Program-made: the position numbers and the translations under genes | Assembly (NCBI RefSeq): GCF_014203535.1 | Contig: NZ_JACHJI010000005.1 | Coordinates: forward strand, 1-64,000 | From: Streptomyces griseomycini | Lineage (GTDB): Bacteria; Actinomycetota; Actinomycetes; Streptomycetales; Streptomycetaceae | DNA: 64,000 nt | Direction of reading: 5' to 3' | Notes under the pieces: model-generated | Told to the model about the DNA's origin: nothing | The model's input: only the letters and a program-made list of their open reading frames with translations | Database searches by the model: none | In this document: one piece after another, positions 37,792 to 45,695 of the stretch | Numbering within the stretch: the stretch's first letter is position 1 | Layout of the letters: each line of letters starts with the position of its first letter

Positions 37792-37829
37792 GAATCTGCA
37801 TCAAATCAGACAAAATGCATAAAGTGTGC
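37792..37829. promoter_or_regulatory. AT-rich island with TGCAT repeats
   Basis: A sharply AT-rich stretch in a very GC-rich window. TGCAT at 37797 and ATGCAT at 37815 form an interrupted inverted repeat, with another TGCA at 37827. It is 160-200 bases before phoD on the minus strand and could hold its promoter and an operator. Confidence 0.45.
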
Positions 37830-37891
37830 ACGCCTTGCGGGGTGTTCACACAAGAGGCGTACGCGTCCGGGAACGTGCCGGAACAGCAGGA

Positions 37892-37919
37892 AGCGCCGCC
37901 GGTGGACACCGGCGGCGCT
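37892..37919 (-). terminator. Hairpin after the metallophosphoesterase
   Basis: Perfect 12-bp stem (AGCGCCGCCGGT and complement) with a GGAC loop, 28 bases beyond the stop at 37947. It should insulate phoD from the operon upstream. Confidence 0.7.
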
Positions 37920-37946
37920 GAGGGCCGGGAGGGGCGGCGGCCGGGC

Positions 37947-38714
37947 TCAGCCGGTCGCCGCCCGCGCGCCGGCGCCGGCGCTCACGCGCTCCGGGGCCGG
38001 CAGGTGGTAGACGTGGAAGGCGCGGCCGATGACCGGCTGGGCGACGTTGCGCACCCTGACGCCCCCGGTGGTCATGCCGTGCTCCGTGCCGGCGTGCGCG
38101 TGCCCGTGCACGGCGAGGTCGGCGCCGGCCGTGTCGATCGCCTCGGCCAGCAGGTAGCTGCCGAGGAACGGGTAGATCTCCAGCGGTTCCCCGGCCAGGG
38201 TCTCCGGCACGGGGGAGTAGTGGGTGAGGGCGATCCGCACGTCGCAGCCCTCCCCCTCCAGCCGCTCCAGCGAGGTCCGCAGGCCGTCGGCGCACCGGCG
38301 CGAGTGCCGGACGAACTCCTTCATGACCGGCTCGCCGAACTCCCCGGCGCTCCCCCCGACGAACCCGCCGCCGAAGCCCTTGGTGCCGGCCACCCCGATC
38401 CGCGCGCCCCCGGTGTCCACGACCGTCCCCTCCCCTTCCAGTACGTGGGCACCGGCGTCCCGCAGGAGGGCCGTGACCTCGTCCGGCCGGTCGTCGTGGT
38501 GGTCGTGGTTGCCGAGCACGGCGACCACCGGCACCCCGAGCCCCCGGATCTCGTCGGCCACCACGCGGGCCTCCTCGGGCGTGCCGTGCCGGGTGAGGTC
38601 CCCGGCCAGCAGCAGGAGGTCGGCGCACTCCGGCAGGGTCTCGAACGCGGGACGCAGCGCGCCCCGGGTCTCGGGCGCCATGTGGATGTCCCCGACGGCG
38701 GCGATCCGGATCAT
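37947..38714 (-). CDS. Metallophosphoesterase (calcineurin-like)
   Basis: A 255-residue cytoplasmic two-metal phosphoesterase. Ligand motifs in order: AAVGDIHMAPE (DxH), LLAGDLTRHG (GDxxR-like), AVLGNHDHHDD (GNHD/E), LTHYSPVPE (H) and AVHGHAHAGTEHG (GHxH). Substrate unknown; relatives act on nucleotides or phosphodiesters. Start at 38714 overlaps the BON gene stop (ATGA) and has GGAGGAG. Third gene of an operon with the nucleotidyltransferase and BON proteins. Confidence 0.88.
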   Translation of the reverse strand: MIRIAAVGDIHMAPETRGALRPAFETLPECADLLLLAGDLTRHGTPEEARVVADEIRGLGVPVVAVLGNHDHHDDRPDEVTALLRDAGAHVLEGEGTVVDTGGARIGVAGTKGFGGGFVGGSAGEFGEPVMKEFVRHSRRCADGLRTSLERLEGEGCDVRIALTHYSPVPETLAGEPLEIYPFLGSYLLAEAIDTAGADLAVHGHAHAGTEHGMTTGGVRVRNVAQPVIGRAFHVYHLPAPERVSAGAGARAATG

Positions 38715-38998
38715 GACAGCTCCTCCGCGTGGTCGGGCGACGAGGTGTCGCTGACCATGATGTCGCAGTGCACCTCGAGCCCGACGAGTTCCTCGCGCAC
38801 GGAGCCCAGGACCTCCTCGCGGCACTGGGCCGAGGGCACGGTCCCGGTGACCAGCACGGCCCCGCCGCGGACCTCGATGCGCACGCCGAGCTCGCCGAGT
38901 TCGCCGGAGGCGAGCCGGTCCTGGAGGTGGGCGACGCGGTACTCCGGGCTCCGCGCCGGTGGCGTGCCGCCTGCGGATCCGGCGTCGTGGGCGTTCAT
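38711..38998 (-). CDS. BON-domain protein
   Basis: A 95-residue protein; the BON domain spans about 20-90 (RVAHLQDRLASGELGELGVRI cut at RVAHLQDRL, then VRGGAVLVTGTVPSAQCREEV and VHCDIMV). BON domains bind phospholipid or other membrane components. No signal peptide is seen, so the protein is probably cytoplasmic. Its stop overlaps the metallophosphoesterase start, implying equal production. Confidence 0.82.
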   Translation of the reverse strand: MNAHDAGSAGGTPPARSPEYRVAHLQDRLASGELGELGVRIEVRGGAVLVTGTVPSAQCREEVLGSVREELVGLEVHCDIMVSDTSSPDHAEELS

Positions 38999-39020
38999 GA
39001 GCGTTCCTTCCGCGGACGTG

Positions 39021-39680
39021 TCAGATGACGTTCAGGCGTTCCAGGAGGAAGAAGAAGGCGGCGGGCATGGGCTCGTCGCCGCAGTCGCGCCGCACCCGCT
39101 CCCAGTCGACCTTCTCGCGCAGGGCGCGGGCGATGGGCAGCACCGCACCGAAGTCGCAGTGGTGCTCGGAGAAGGCGGCCATCAGGCTCCACAGCAGATC
39201 GGTGGGCGCCAGGACCGGCATCCGCACCGACTCCACCGAGAGCTCCTCCGCCCGGTCGAGCATCTCCAGGGAGACGGGCCGGTGCGCCAGCTCGAAGATG
39301 ATGTCGACGTCCTGGCCGAAGCACGTGGCCTTGATCAGCCAGTCCTCCGGCGGGGTGTAGACCGTCAGCCCGGCCTCGCGCAGCGTGGCGGCCACGGGTT
39401 CGGCGTCCTCGGGGCGGACGCAGAAGTCGACGTCGTGCTGGAGGTTCCCGCTGCCGCCGTGGGCGTAGACGGCGACGCTGCCGGCCAGCGCGAAGTGGTG
39501 GCCGCCCCGCTTCAGCACCGCGCCCACCTGCTTGGCCGCCTCCAGGATGGCCTGGTTGCGGTCGCGGGGCAGGTCCGCGCACTCCTCCTCGGGCCGTCCG
39601 CCGGGGGCGTCCGTGGCCAGACGGAGGTCCGGGGGCCCCGGGTGCCGGACGAGCGTGGTGTCCTCACCGTTCTGCGTCAT
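39021..39680 (-). CDS. Nucleotidyltransferase-fold protein (MNT/AbiEii-like)
   Basis: A 219-residue protein. HHFALAGSVAVYAHGG then LQHDVDFCVRPED gives the GS...DxD pattern of nucleotidyltransferases, and VDIIFELAHRPVS the third Asp. LLWSLMAAFSEHHCDFGAVLPIARAL resembles the C-terminal part of nucleotidyltransferase-type AbiEii-like proteins, but no toxin-antitoxin partner is seen. ATG at 39680 with AAGGGAG. First gene of a three-gene operon with BON and metallophosphoesterase. Confidence 0.72.
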   Translation of the reverse strand: MTQNGEDTTLVRHPGPPDLRLATDAPGGRPEEECADLPRDRNQAILEAAKQVGAVLKRGGHHFALAGSVAVYAHGGSGNLQHDVDFCVRPEDAEPVAATLREAGLTVYTPPEDWLIKATCFGQDVDIIFELAHRPVSLEMLDRAEELSVESVRMPVLAPTDLLWSLMAAFSEHHCDFGAVLPIARALREKVDWERVRRDCGDEPMPAAFFFLLERLNVI

Positions 39681-39944
39681 GACCGCTCCCTTCACCGACC
39701 GGACGGGTCCGCACGCCCGCCGTCCGGTGTCCCTGCCCGGACGGCCCTGTGTGCCGCACTGAGTACCCGGCGCGCCCGCCTCGACACGGGCCGGGGCGCA
39801 CGGCGTGCGGAGCGCTCGCCGCCGCACCCGGCGCAGCCGCCTCGGGCGTACAAGAAAAGCGCCGGGACGGGTCACGGCTGAATATGGGGCAAAAGGCAGG
39901 GAACGTGAAGAACGACCCTGGGTAATGCGCTGGTGGAGGTCGTC

Positions 39945-40541
39945 ATGGACCAGAACACGTCTCGTTCGTCGGATCTTCCGCAGCCGCTGCGGGTCGTCGC
40001 CTCGGGGCTGCGGCATCTGCCGGGTGCGGAGCAGGTGGGCAGGGTGGCCGGCGGCGCCCTGGACGCGATCGGCGCCGTCTCCCCGCGCGGGCGCCGGATG
40101 GCCGTCTACACGGGAGCCGGCGTGCTCGGTGTGGCCGGCGTCGTCGAGTGGCCGGTGGCGCTGACCGGCGCGGCCGTCGCCTGGCTCACCCAGCCGCGCC
40201 CCGGACCGCGCCCGCAGGACGCGGAGTCCTCGGACGGCGGCGCGCCGCCGTCCGAGGACGGCCGGCAGGACTCCCCCACGTGGTCCGGACAGGAGCCGGA
40301 GGACGCCTCCGAGCCGCCCGCCGACCGAGGCCCGAGCGACCGGCTGGCCCCCTCCCACCACCGGCGCGAACCGGCGGAGCACCACGTGCACGAACAGCCG
40401 GCCAAGGTGGGCGACACCGTCACGGCGTCGGCGCTCAAGCAGGTCGCCGAGGCCACCACGCACCACGGCTCGCCCACCGTCCAGCACCCGCAGCGAACCG
40501 GTGCGCACGGGCAGCCGCACGACGACCGGCACACCGGCTGA
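39945..40541 (+). CDS. Small membrane-linked protein ahead of the P-type ATPase
   Basis: A 198-residue protein. The first 90 residues include one or two hydrophobic segments (MAVYTGAGVLGVAGVVEWP, VALTGAAVAWLTQP); the rest is Pro/Glu/His-rich and probably disordered. GGAGGTCGTC precedes the ATG at 39945. The gap to the P-type ATPase is 24 bases, so they form an operon and the protein may be its regulator or partner. His-rich stretches (HHRREPAEHHVHEQ) could bind metal. A perfect 34-bp palindrome lies inside the gene. Confidence 0.65.
   Translation: MDQNTSRSSDLPQPLRVVASGLRHLPGAEQVGRVAGGALDAIGAVSPRGRRMAVYTGAGVLGVAGVVEWPVALTGAAVAWLTQPRPGPRPQDAESSDGGAPPSEDGRQDSPTWSGQEPEDASEPPADRGPSDRLAPSHHRREPAEHHVHEQPAKVGDTVTASALKQVAEATTHHGSPTVQHPQRTGAHGQPHDDRHTG
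40226..40259. repeat. 34-bp perfect palindrome inside a coding region
   Basis: GTCCTCGGACGGCGGCG followed immediately by its exact complement, coding for the acidic SSDGGAPPSED stretch. As RNA it would make a 15-bp or longer stem with a minimal loop, about 310 bases before the ATPase start; it could attenuate transcription into the ATPase gene or bind a dimeric regulator. Confidence 0.85.
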
Positions 40542-40565
40542 GCCGGGATCACGGGACGGTCTCCG

Positions 40566-43500
40566 ATGTTCATACGATTCGACATCGCCCCCCTCGCCGG
40601 AGCCGTGGCGGGCGCCGCCGCGGGCGCCGCCCGCTCCACGGCCCAGGGCGTGACGTCCGTCCGCGACACGACGCGCCGCGCCCGGCACGTCGCCGGCAAC
40701 GCCCTGGGCGGCGGCCGGCACTGGCGGGCCGGACACCGCGTCCACCTGGCCCTGCGCAACCCCGACGGCGCCGTCGGCCCGCTCGCCCGCAAGGCCGCCG
40801 CCGAGCTGCTCGACCACCCCGACGTCCTGACGGCGTACTGGGACGAAGGGCTGTCCCGCCTGGTGGTGACCGCGGTGACGGACGCGGCGGGCGACCGCGT
40901 GACCGAGCGGGCCGTCGCGCTCGCCACCCGCCTCGGACTGACCGAGGACGCCGGCCCGGAAGAGGAGGAGGACGAGGCCGCCCACCCCGGCGACCCCCGC
41001 GAGGCGCGGGTCGCCGCCACCGCGCTGCTGCTGGACGCGGCCGGCGCGGCCGGCGCCCTGGCCGGCCGGTCACTGCGCCTGCCGCGCAGCCCCAAGGCGG
41101 TCACCGCCGCCGTCACCCTGCTGCGCGAGAACCCCCGCTTCCGCGCCCTGCTGCGGCAGCGGTTCGGCCGCAGCGGCATGGAGCTGGTCCTCGCCGCGGC
41201 CAACGCCGCCGCGCACGGCGCCGGGCAGTCCCCGGTGTCGCTGGTGCTCGACGGGCTGCTGCGCACCGGCCAGCTGACCGAGGCGGTCACCAGGGCCGCC
41301 GCCTTCGAGACCCTGCACGACGACATCTGCCTCGAACAGCGCACCAGCATCCCCTGCCCCACCGGCATCCGCCCGCCGTTGCGGGTGACGCCCGCCCAGG
41401 CCTACGCGGCCAACGCCGGCACCGGCAGCGTCGCGGGCGCCGCCGCCGCCCTCCTCGTCACCCACGACACCCGGGAGGCCGCCGAGGCCGTCCTGGCCGG
41501 ATCGCCCAAGGCCGCGCGCTACGGTCCGGCCGCCTTCGGCGCGGCCCTCGGGACCCATCTCGCCCGGACCGGTGTCCTCGTGCGCAGCAGGGAGCGGCTG
41601 AGGCAGCTGGAGATCGCCGACTCCCTCGTCCTGCACGCCGACGCCCTGCGCAACCGCCCGCGCCGCGACGCCGCCCCCGACGGGGCGCCCGCCGCGTTCC
41701 GGGACCCGGTCGACCCCTGCGCCGAGGCCGTCCTCGACGCGGCCCGCAGGGCGGGACTGCACGTGGTGATCACGGGCGGCTCCGACCTGAAGGACATCAC
41801 CCGCCTGGCCGACGAGGTCGCCCCGGCCGACCTGCCGTTCGCCGACGTCGTCCGGGCGCTGCAGAACGACGGGCGCATCGTGGTGAGCGTCGCCCGCGCG
41901 GCCGCGGACGGGGCCGGCGACGTGGCGGAGGGGCTGCCCGCCGGCGACGTGGCCATCGCCCTCACCGACGCGGGCTCGGCCGTCGCCTGGGGCGCCGACG
42001 CGCTCGCCCCGAACGGACTCGGGGACGTGTGGCGCCTGCTGACCGCGATCCCGGCGGCACGCCAGGTGGGCCGCCGCTCGCAGGCGCTGGCCCGGGCGGG
42101 CGCCGCCCTGTCCGGGCTCATGGTGGCCCGCGGCGGCACGCCCGGCGGCCGTCTGTGGCGGCGGCTCACCCGGCACGCCCCGGTGAACATCGCGGCGGCC
42201 ACCGCCCTGCTCGCCGGCGTGACCGCGGCCGTGCGCGTGGCCACCGCCACGCCGCCCGAGCCCCGGCTGCACGTGCCCTGGCACGCCCTGGAACCGCACG
42301 AGGCCCGCGACCTGCTCAGCACCCCCGAAACCGAGGCCGAGCCCCGCGGACTCGCCCTGATCGCCGACCGTTCGTGGCAGCGGGCGGCACGGCTCACCCG
42401 CACGCCCGCGGCGGCCCCCGCCCGCTGGGCCTGGGAGGCGGCCGGCGCCGTCCGCCGGGAGCTCGACGACCCCCTCACGCCCGTCCTGGCCACAGGCGCG
42501 GTCGCCTCGGCGCTGCTCGGCTCGCTCGTCGACGCGCTGCTCGTCGTCGGCGCCATGGACATCAACGCGGTGGCGGGCGGTCTGCAGCGGCTGCGCGCGG
42601 AGCGGGCCCTGGCCCGGCTGGCCGCCCGGCAGCAGCCCAAGGCACGCCGGCAGGACGCCCGCCGGGGCACGGTCACCGTCGACGCCGCCCGGCTGCGGCC
42701 GGGGGACCGGATCAGTCTCGGCGCCGGCGACGTCGTACCGGCGGACGCGCGACTGCTGGAGGCGGACGGGCTGGAGGTCGACGAGTCGGCGCTCACCGGC
42801 GAGTCGCTGCCCGTGACCAAGGCCCTCGAACCCACCCCCGGCGCACCGGTGGCCCAGCGGACCTGCATGGTCTTCGAGGGCACCACCGTCGTGGCCGGCC
42901 GGGGCGTCGGGCTCGTGGTGGACACCGGCGACCGCACCGAGGCGGGCCGGGCCGTCGCCCTGGCCGCACGCACCCCGCCGCCCGCCGGCGTCCAGGCACG
43001 GCTGCAGGAGCTGACCCGCAAGGCCCTGCCGGTGACCCTCACCGGCGGCGCGCTGGTGACCGGGCTGTCCCTGCTGCGCGGCAGCCCGATCCGGCGGGCC
43101 GTCAGCGGCGGTGTCGCCGTGGCCGTCGCCGCGGTCCCCGAGGGCCTGCCGCTGGTCGCGACCGTCGCCCAGATGGCGGCCGCGCGCCGGCTGTCCCGGC
43201 GCGGCGTCCTGGTCCGCACCCCGCGCACGCTGGAGGCGCTCGGCCGGGTCGACACCGTCTGCTTCGACAAGACCGGCACCCTCACCGAGAACCGGCTCCG
43301 CCTGGTCAAGGTGGCCACCGCCGACGGCGCCGTGCTCGCCCCCGACGCCGAGCGGGCCGTCCCGGTCGTACGGCTGGCCGCGCGCGCCTGTCCGCAGGAG
43401 GAGACGGGCGAGGGGCGCCGGGTCGCGCACGCCACCGACGAGGCGGTCCTCGACGTCGCCCCGCCCGACGACGCCTGGACCGCCGACGGCGAACTGGCCT

Positions 43501-44918
43501 TCGAGGCCAGCCGGGGCTACGCGGCGGCGGTCGGACGGGACACCGCCGGCGACGGCGCGGACGCCGGCGGGATCCTCGTCGTCAAGGGCGCCCCCGAGAC
43601 GGTGCTCCCCGCCTGCCGGGACCTCCCCGACGACGCGACCGGGGCGGCCCACGACCTCGCGGGGAAGGGGCTGCGCATCCTCGCCGTCGCCCGGCGCCCG
43701 TGCCGGACGGACGACGCCGACGCCGAACTCGACGCCGACCTCGCGGACCTGGAGTTCGTCGGCCTGATCGCCCTGGCCGACGTCCCGCGCGAGACCTCGC
43801 AGGAGCTGCTCACCCAGCTGCGCCGCTCCGGCATCCTGCCCGTCATGCTCACCGGCGACCACCCGGAGACCGCCCGTGCCATCGCCGTGCAACTGGGCTG
43901 GCCGGAGGAGACCGAGGTGGTCACCGGGGACGAACTGGTCGCCATGGGCCGGCGCGACCGGGTCCGCGCCCTGCACGGCGCCGCCGTCGTCGCCCGGGTC
44001 GCGCCCGAGCAGAAGCTCCACGTCGTGGAGGCCCTGCAACAGGCCGGCCGGGTGGTGGCGATGGCCGGCGACGGAGCCAACGACGCCGCCGCCATCCGTG
44101 CCGCCGACGTCGGCGTCGGCATCGAGGCCCGCGGCTCGGCCGCCGCCCGCAACGCCGCCGACATCGTGCTCACCACCGGCGACCTGTCCGTCCTGGTGGA
44201 CGCCGTCGGCGAGGGCCGCGCCCTGTGGCGCAGCGTCGCCGACGCGGTGAGCATCCTCATCGGAGGCAACGCGGGTGAGGTCGGCTTCAGCGTGCTGGGC
44301 ACCCTGCTCGCGGGCTCCTCGCCGCTGTCGACCCGTCAGCTGCTGCTGGTCAACCTGCTGACCGACATGTTCCCGGCCATGGCGGTGGCGGTCACCCCGA
44401 GCGACGACCCCGCGACGGAGGCGCACGCCGCGACCGGCCCGATGGGGCTCGACGTGCTCGGCGCGCCCCTGCTGCGCGCCATCCGGCGCCGGGGCGTGAC
44501 CACCTGCCTGGGCGCGGTCACCGCCTACCTGATCGGCCGGCTCACCCCCGGAACCGAACGCCGCTCCACCACCATGGCCCTGTGCGGCGTGGTCGGCGCG
44601 CAGCTCGTGCAGACCCTCTCCGGCCGCCGCCACAGCCCTCTGGTGTGGGTGACGGCACTGGGCTCCGCCGCCGTGCTCGCCGCCCTGGTGCAGACCCCCG
44701 GCGTCAGCCACTTCTTCGGCTGCGTCCCGCTCGGCCCCCTCGCCTGGGCCGGCGTGGCCCTGGCCATCGCCCTGTCGGCCCTCGCGCCGCGCCTGGAACG
44801 CCTGGAGCAGGTACGGCACCTGTACGAGGCGGCGTCCCGGCTCGCCCTGCGCCTCGGCGGCTCCGTGCAGCAGGTCCGCCACCTGCTGCACAGCGGCATC
44901 GCACGGCCGGTGGCGTGA
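40566..44918 (+). CDS. Large P-type ATPase (CtpI/CtpH-like) with degenerate N-terminal half
   Basis: A 1450-residue cation pump. The active half (about 630-1450) has LTGESLPVT, the PEGLP ion-binding motif of P2-type pumps, not a heavy-metal CPx, Asp901 in CFDKTGTLTEN, LTGDHPETA and MAGDGANDAAAI. Upstream, residues 395-520 look like a worn copy of the P domain: VVITGGSDLKD, then VRALQNDGRIVVSVARA, ADGAGDVAEG and GDVAIALTDAGSAVAWGAD line up with LTGDHPE, EALQQAGRVVAMAGDGAND and ADVGVGIEARGSAAARNAAD, without the catalytic residues. Substrate unknown. Such long pumps are known in mycobacteria. Confidence 0.88.
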   Translation: MFIRFDIAPLAGAVAGAAAGAARSTAQGVTSVRDTTRRARHVAGNALGGGRHWRAGHRVHLALRNPDGAVGPLARKAAAELLDHPDVLTAYWDEGLSRLVVTAVTDAAGDRVTERAVALATRLGLTEDAGPEEEEDEAAHPGDPREARVAATALLLDAAGAAGALAGRSLRLPRSPKAVTAAVTLLRENPRFRALLRQRFGRSGMELVLAAANAAAHGAGQSPVSLVLDGLLRTGQLTEAVTRAAAFETLHDDICLEQRTSIPCPTGIRPPLRVTPAQAYAANAGTGSVAGAAAALLVTHDTREAAEAVLAGSPKAARYGPAAFGAALGTHLARTGVLVRSRERLRQLEIADSLVLHADALRNRPRRDAAPDGAPAAFRDPVDPCAEAVLDAARRAGLHVVITGGSDLKDITRLADEVAPADLPFADVVRALQNDGRIVVSVARAAADGAGDVAEGLPAGDVAIALTDAGSAVAWGADALAPNGLGDVWRLLTAIPAARQVGRRSQALARAGAALSGLMVARGGTPGGRLWRRLTRHAPVNIAAATALLAGVTAAVRVATATPPEPRLHVPWHALEPHEARDLLSTPETEAEPRGLALIADRSWQRAARLTRTPAAAPARWAWEAAGAVRRELDDPLTPVLATGAVASALLGSLVDALLVVGAMDINAVAGGLQRLRAERALARLAARQQPKARRQDARRGTVTVDAARLRPGDRISLGAGDVVPADARLLEADGLEVDESALTGESLPVTKALEPTPGAPVAQRTCMVFEGTTVVAGRGVGLVVDTGDRTEAGRAVALAARTPPPAGVQARLQELTRKALPVTLTGGALVTGLSLLRGSPIRRAVSGGVAVAVAAVPEGLPLVATVAQMAAARRLSRRGVLVRTPRTLEALGRVDTVCFDKTGTLTENRLRLVKVATADGAVLAPDAERAVPVVRLAARACPQEETGEGRRVAHATDEAVLDVAPPDDAWTADGELAFEASRGYAAAVGRDTAGDGADAGGILVVKGAPETVLPACRDLPDDATGAAHDLAGKGLRILAVARRPCRTDDADAELDADLADLEFVGLIALADVPRETSQELLTQLRRSGILPVMLTGDHPETARAIAVQLGWPEETEVVTGDELVAMGRRDRVRALHGAAVVARVAPEQKLHVVEALQQAGRVVAMAGDGANDAAAIRAADVGVGIEARGSAAARNAADIVLTTGDLSVLVDAVGEGRALWRSVADAVSILIGGNAGEVGFSVLGTLLAGSSPLSTRQLLLVNLLTDMFPAMAVAVTPSDDPATEAHAATGPMGLDVLGAPLLRAIRRRGVTTCLGAVTAYLIGRLTPGTERRSTTMALCGVVGAQLVQTLSGRRHSPLVWVTALGSAAVLAALVQTPGVSHFFGCVPLGPLAWAGVALAIALSALAPRLERLEQVRHLYEAASRLALRLGGSVQQVRHLLHSGIARPVA

Positions 44919-44938
44919 CGGCACCCGTGGGCCGGCCG

Positions 44939-45603
44939 TCACCGGCCCACCGGGTCGCCCTCGGCGCCGCCGGACCGGGCGCGCAGCACGACACGGCCGC
45001 CGCGCCCGGTGCACCCCCTCGCCCGTGGCCGCGAACACGGTGCCGCCGTACGGGTCGTGGGCGTCCCCGTGGCCGTCGGCCGGCAGCGGGAGTTCCGCGT
45101 GCGGGGCAGCCGGGCGGGGCTCCGAGCAGGCCGGCGAAGCGGTGGACGGCGAGGGCCCCGGGTTCCCGGTGCCGCAGGACGACGAGGGGCTCCTCGCCGC
45201 CGAGCACCGTCACCCCCGGCTCACCCACGCGCGTGCGGACCCTGGCCGCCTCTCCCGTGGCGAGGTCCACGACCGTCACCGGGTCCGACCACGGCGCGGC
45301 GTTCCTCCCCACCCCGGTCGTGACGGCCGGCAGGCGTCCCGAGGGGTCCGCGGCGGGGTGCTCGGCCGGTACGGCGACCGGGACCACGGCCGCGACGGTC
45401 GCGCCGCCGAACGGGTCGAGCACCAGCGGCTCGCCCCTGCGGTCGTCGACGCGGGCCACCCGGCCGCCGGGAGGTGCCAGGAGACCGGCGTGCCCGGAGA
45501 GGTGACGGACCGTCAGGCGGTGGACCTCGGTTCCGTCCGGCACGGTCAGCACCTGCACCCCCGCCTCGTGGCCGGAGACGAGCAGGAGCGGATCGAGGGT
45601 CAT
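44939..45603 (-). pseudogene. Cytoplasmic beta-propeller (WD40/YncE-like) protein with two frameshifts
   Basis: ATG at 45603 (GGAGG ahead) starts MTLDPLLLVSGHEAGVQVLT, then blades such as TVVDLATGEAARVRTRVGE. Near 45093-45100 the frame ends its sense; HAELPLPADGHGDAHDPYGG, then TVFAATGEG continue in a second frame, and GRVVLRARSGGAEGDPVGR ends at a stop at 44939 in a third. No ORF joins them. The gene is divergent from the metallophore-uptake lipoprotein and shares its Zur-like site. Sequencing error in GC-rich runs could mimic one shift, less likely two. Confidence 0.6.
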
Positions 45604-45632
45604 CGGGGCCTCCGGGGCGAGAAGTGATCTAC

Positions 45633-45647
45633 TGAAAACGATTATCA
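45633..45647. promoter_or_regulatory. Zur-like operator
   Basis: TGAAAACGATTATCA, a 15-base pseudo-palindrome with two mismatched pairs, in the 92-base gap between the divergent propeller gene and the lipoprotein. It matches the Streptomyces Zur pattern TGAAAATNATTTTCA at 12 of 14 informative bases. Iron (DmdR) boxes have a different sequence (TTAGGTTAGGCTAACCTAA). Confidence 0.6.
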
Positions 45648-45695
45648 TGTATCTTCAACGGCGTTCCGGCTCCTGAGAAGAAGCGAGGGCACGCC

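Larger units (their letters stand above)
37632..37946. other. phoD upstream region
   Basis: About 315 bases without a gene: an AT-rich island (37792-37829) and the terminator of the metallophosphoesterase (37892-37919). Confidence 0.5.

Noticed and set aside
37841..37851. GTTCACACAAG as a PHO box for phoD
   Set aside because: Only one copy and wrong orientation for phoD; PHO boxes are direct repeats of 11 bases with GTTCACC.
39021..39680. Toxin-antitoxin pair around the nucleotidyltransferase-like gene
   Set aside because: No adjacent HEPN or AbiEi-like partner; the operon partners are BON and a phosphoesterase.
35877..39881. 1334-codon plus-strand open frame across phoD and the metallophosphoesterase operon
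   Set aside because: Runs through several real minus-strand genes and their gaps; no recognisable domain.
41070..45038. 1322-codon open frame antisense to the P-type ATPase
   Set aside because: Composition artefact; only its first residues overlap a true fragment of the beta-propeller pseudogene.
45633..45647. Iron (DmdR/Fur) box
   Set aside because: Sequence lacks the TTAGGTTAGGCTAACCTAA pattern and fits the Zur pattern better.
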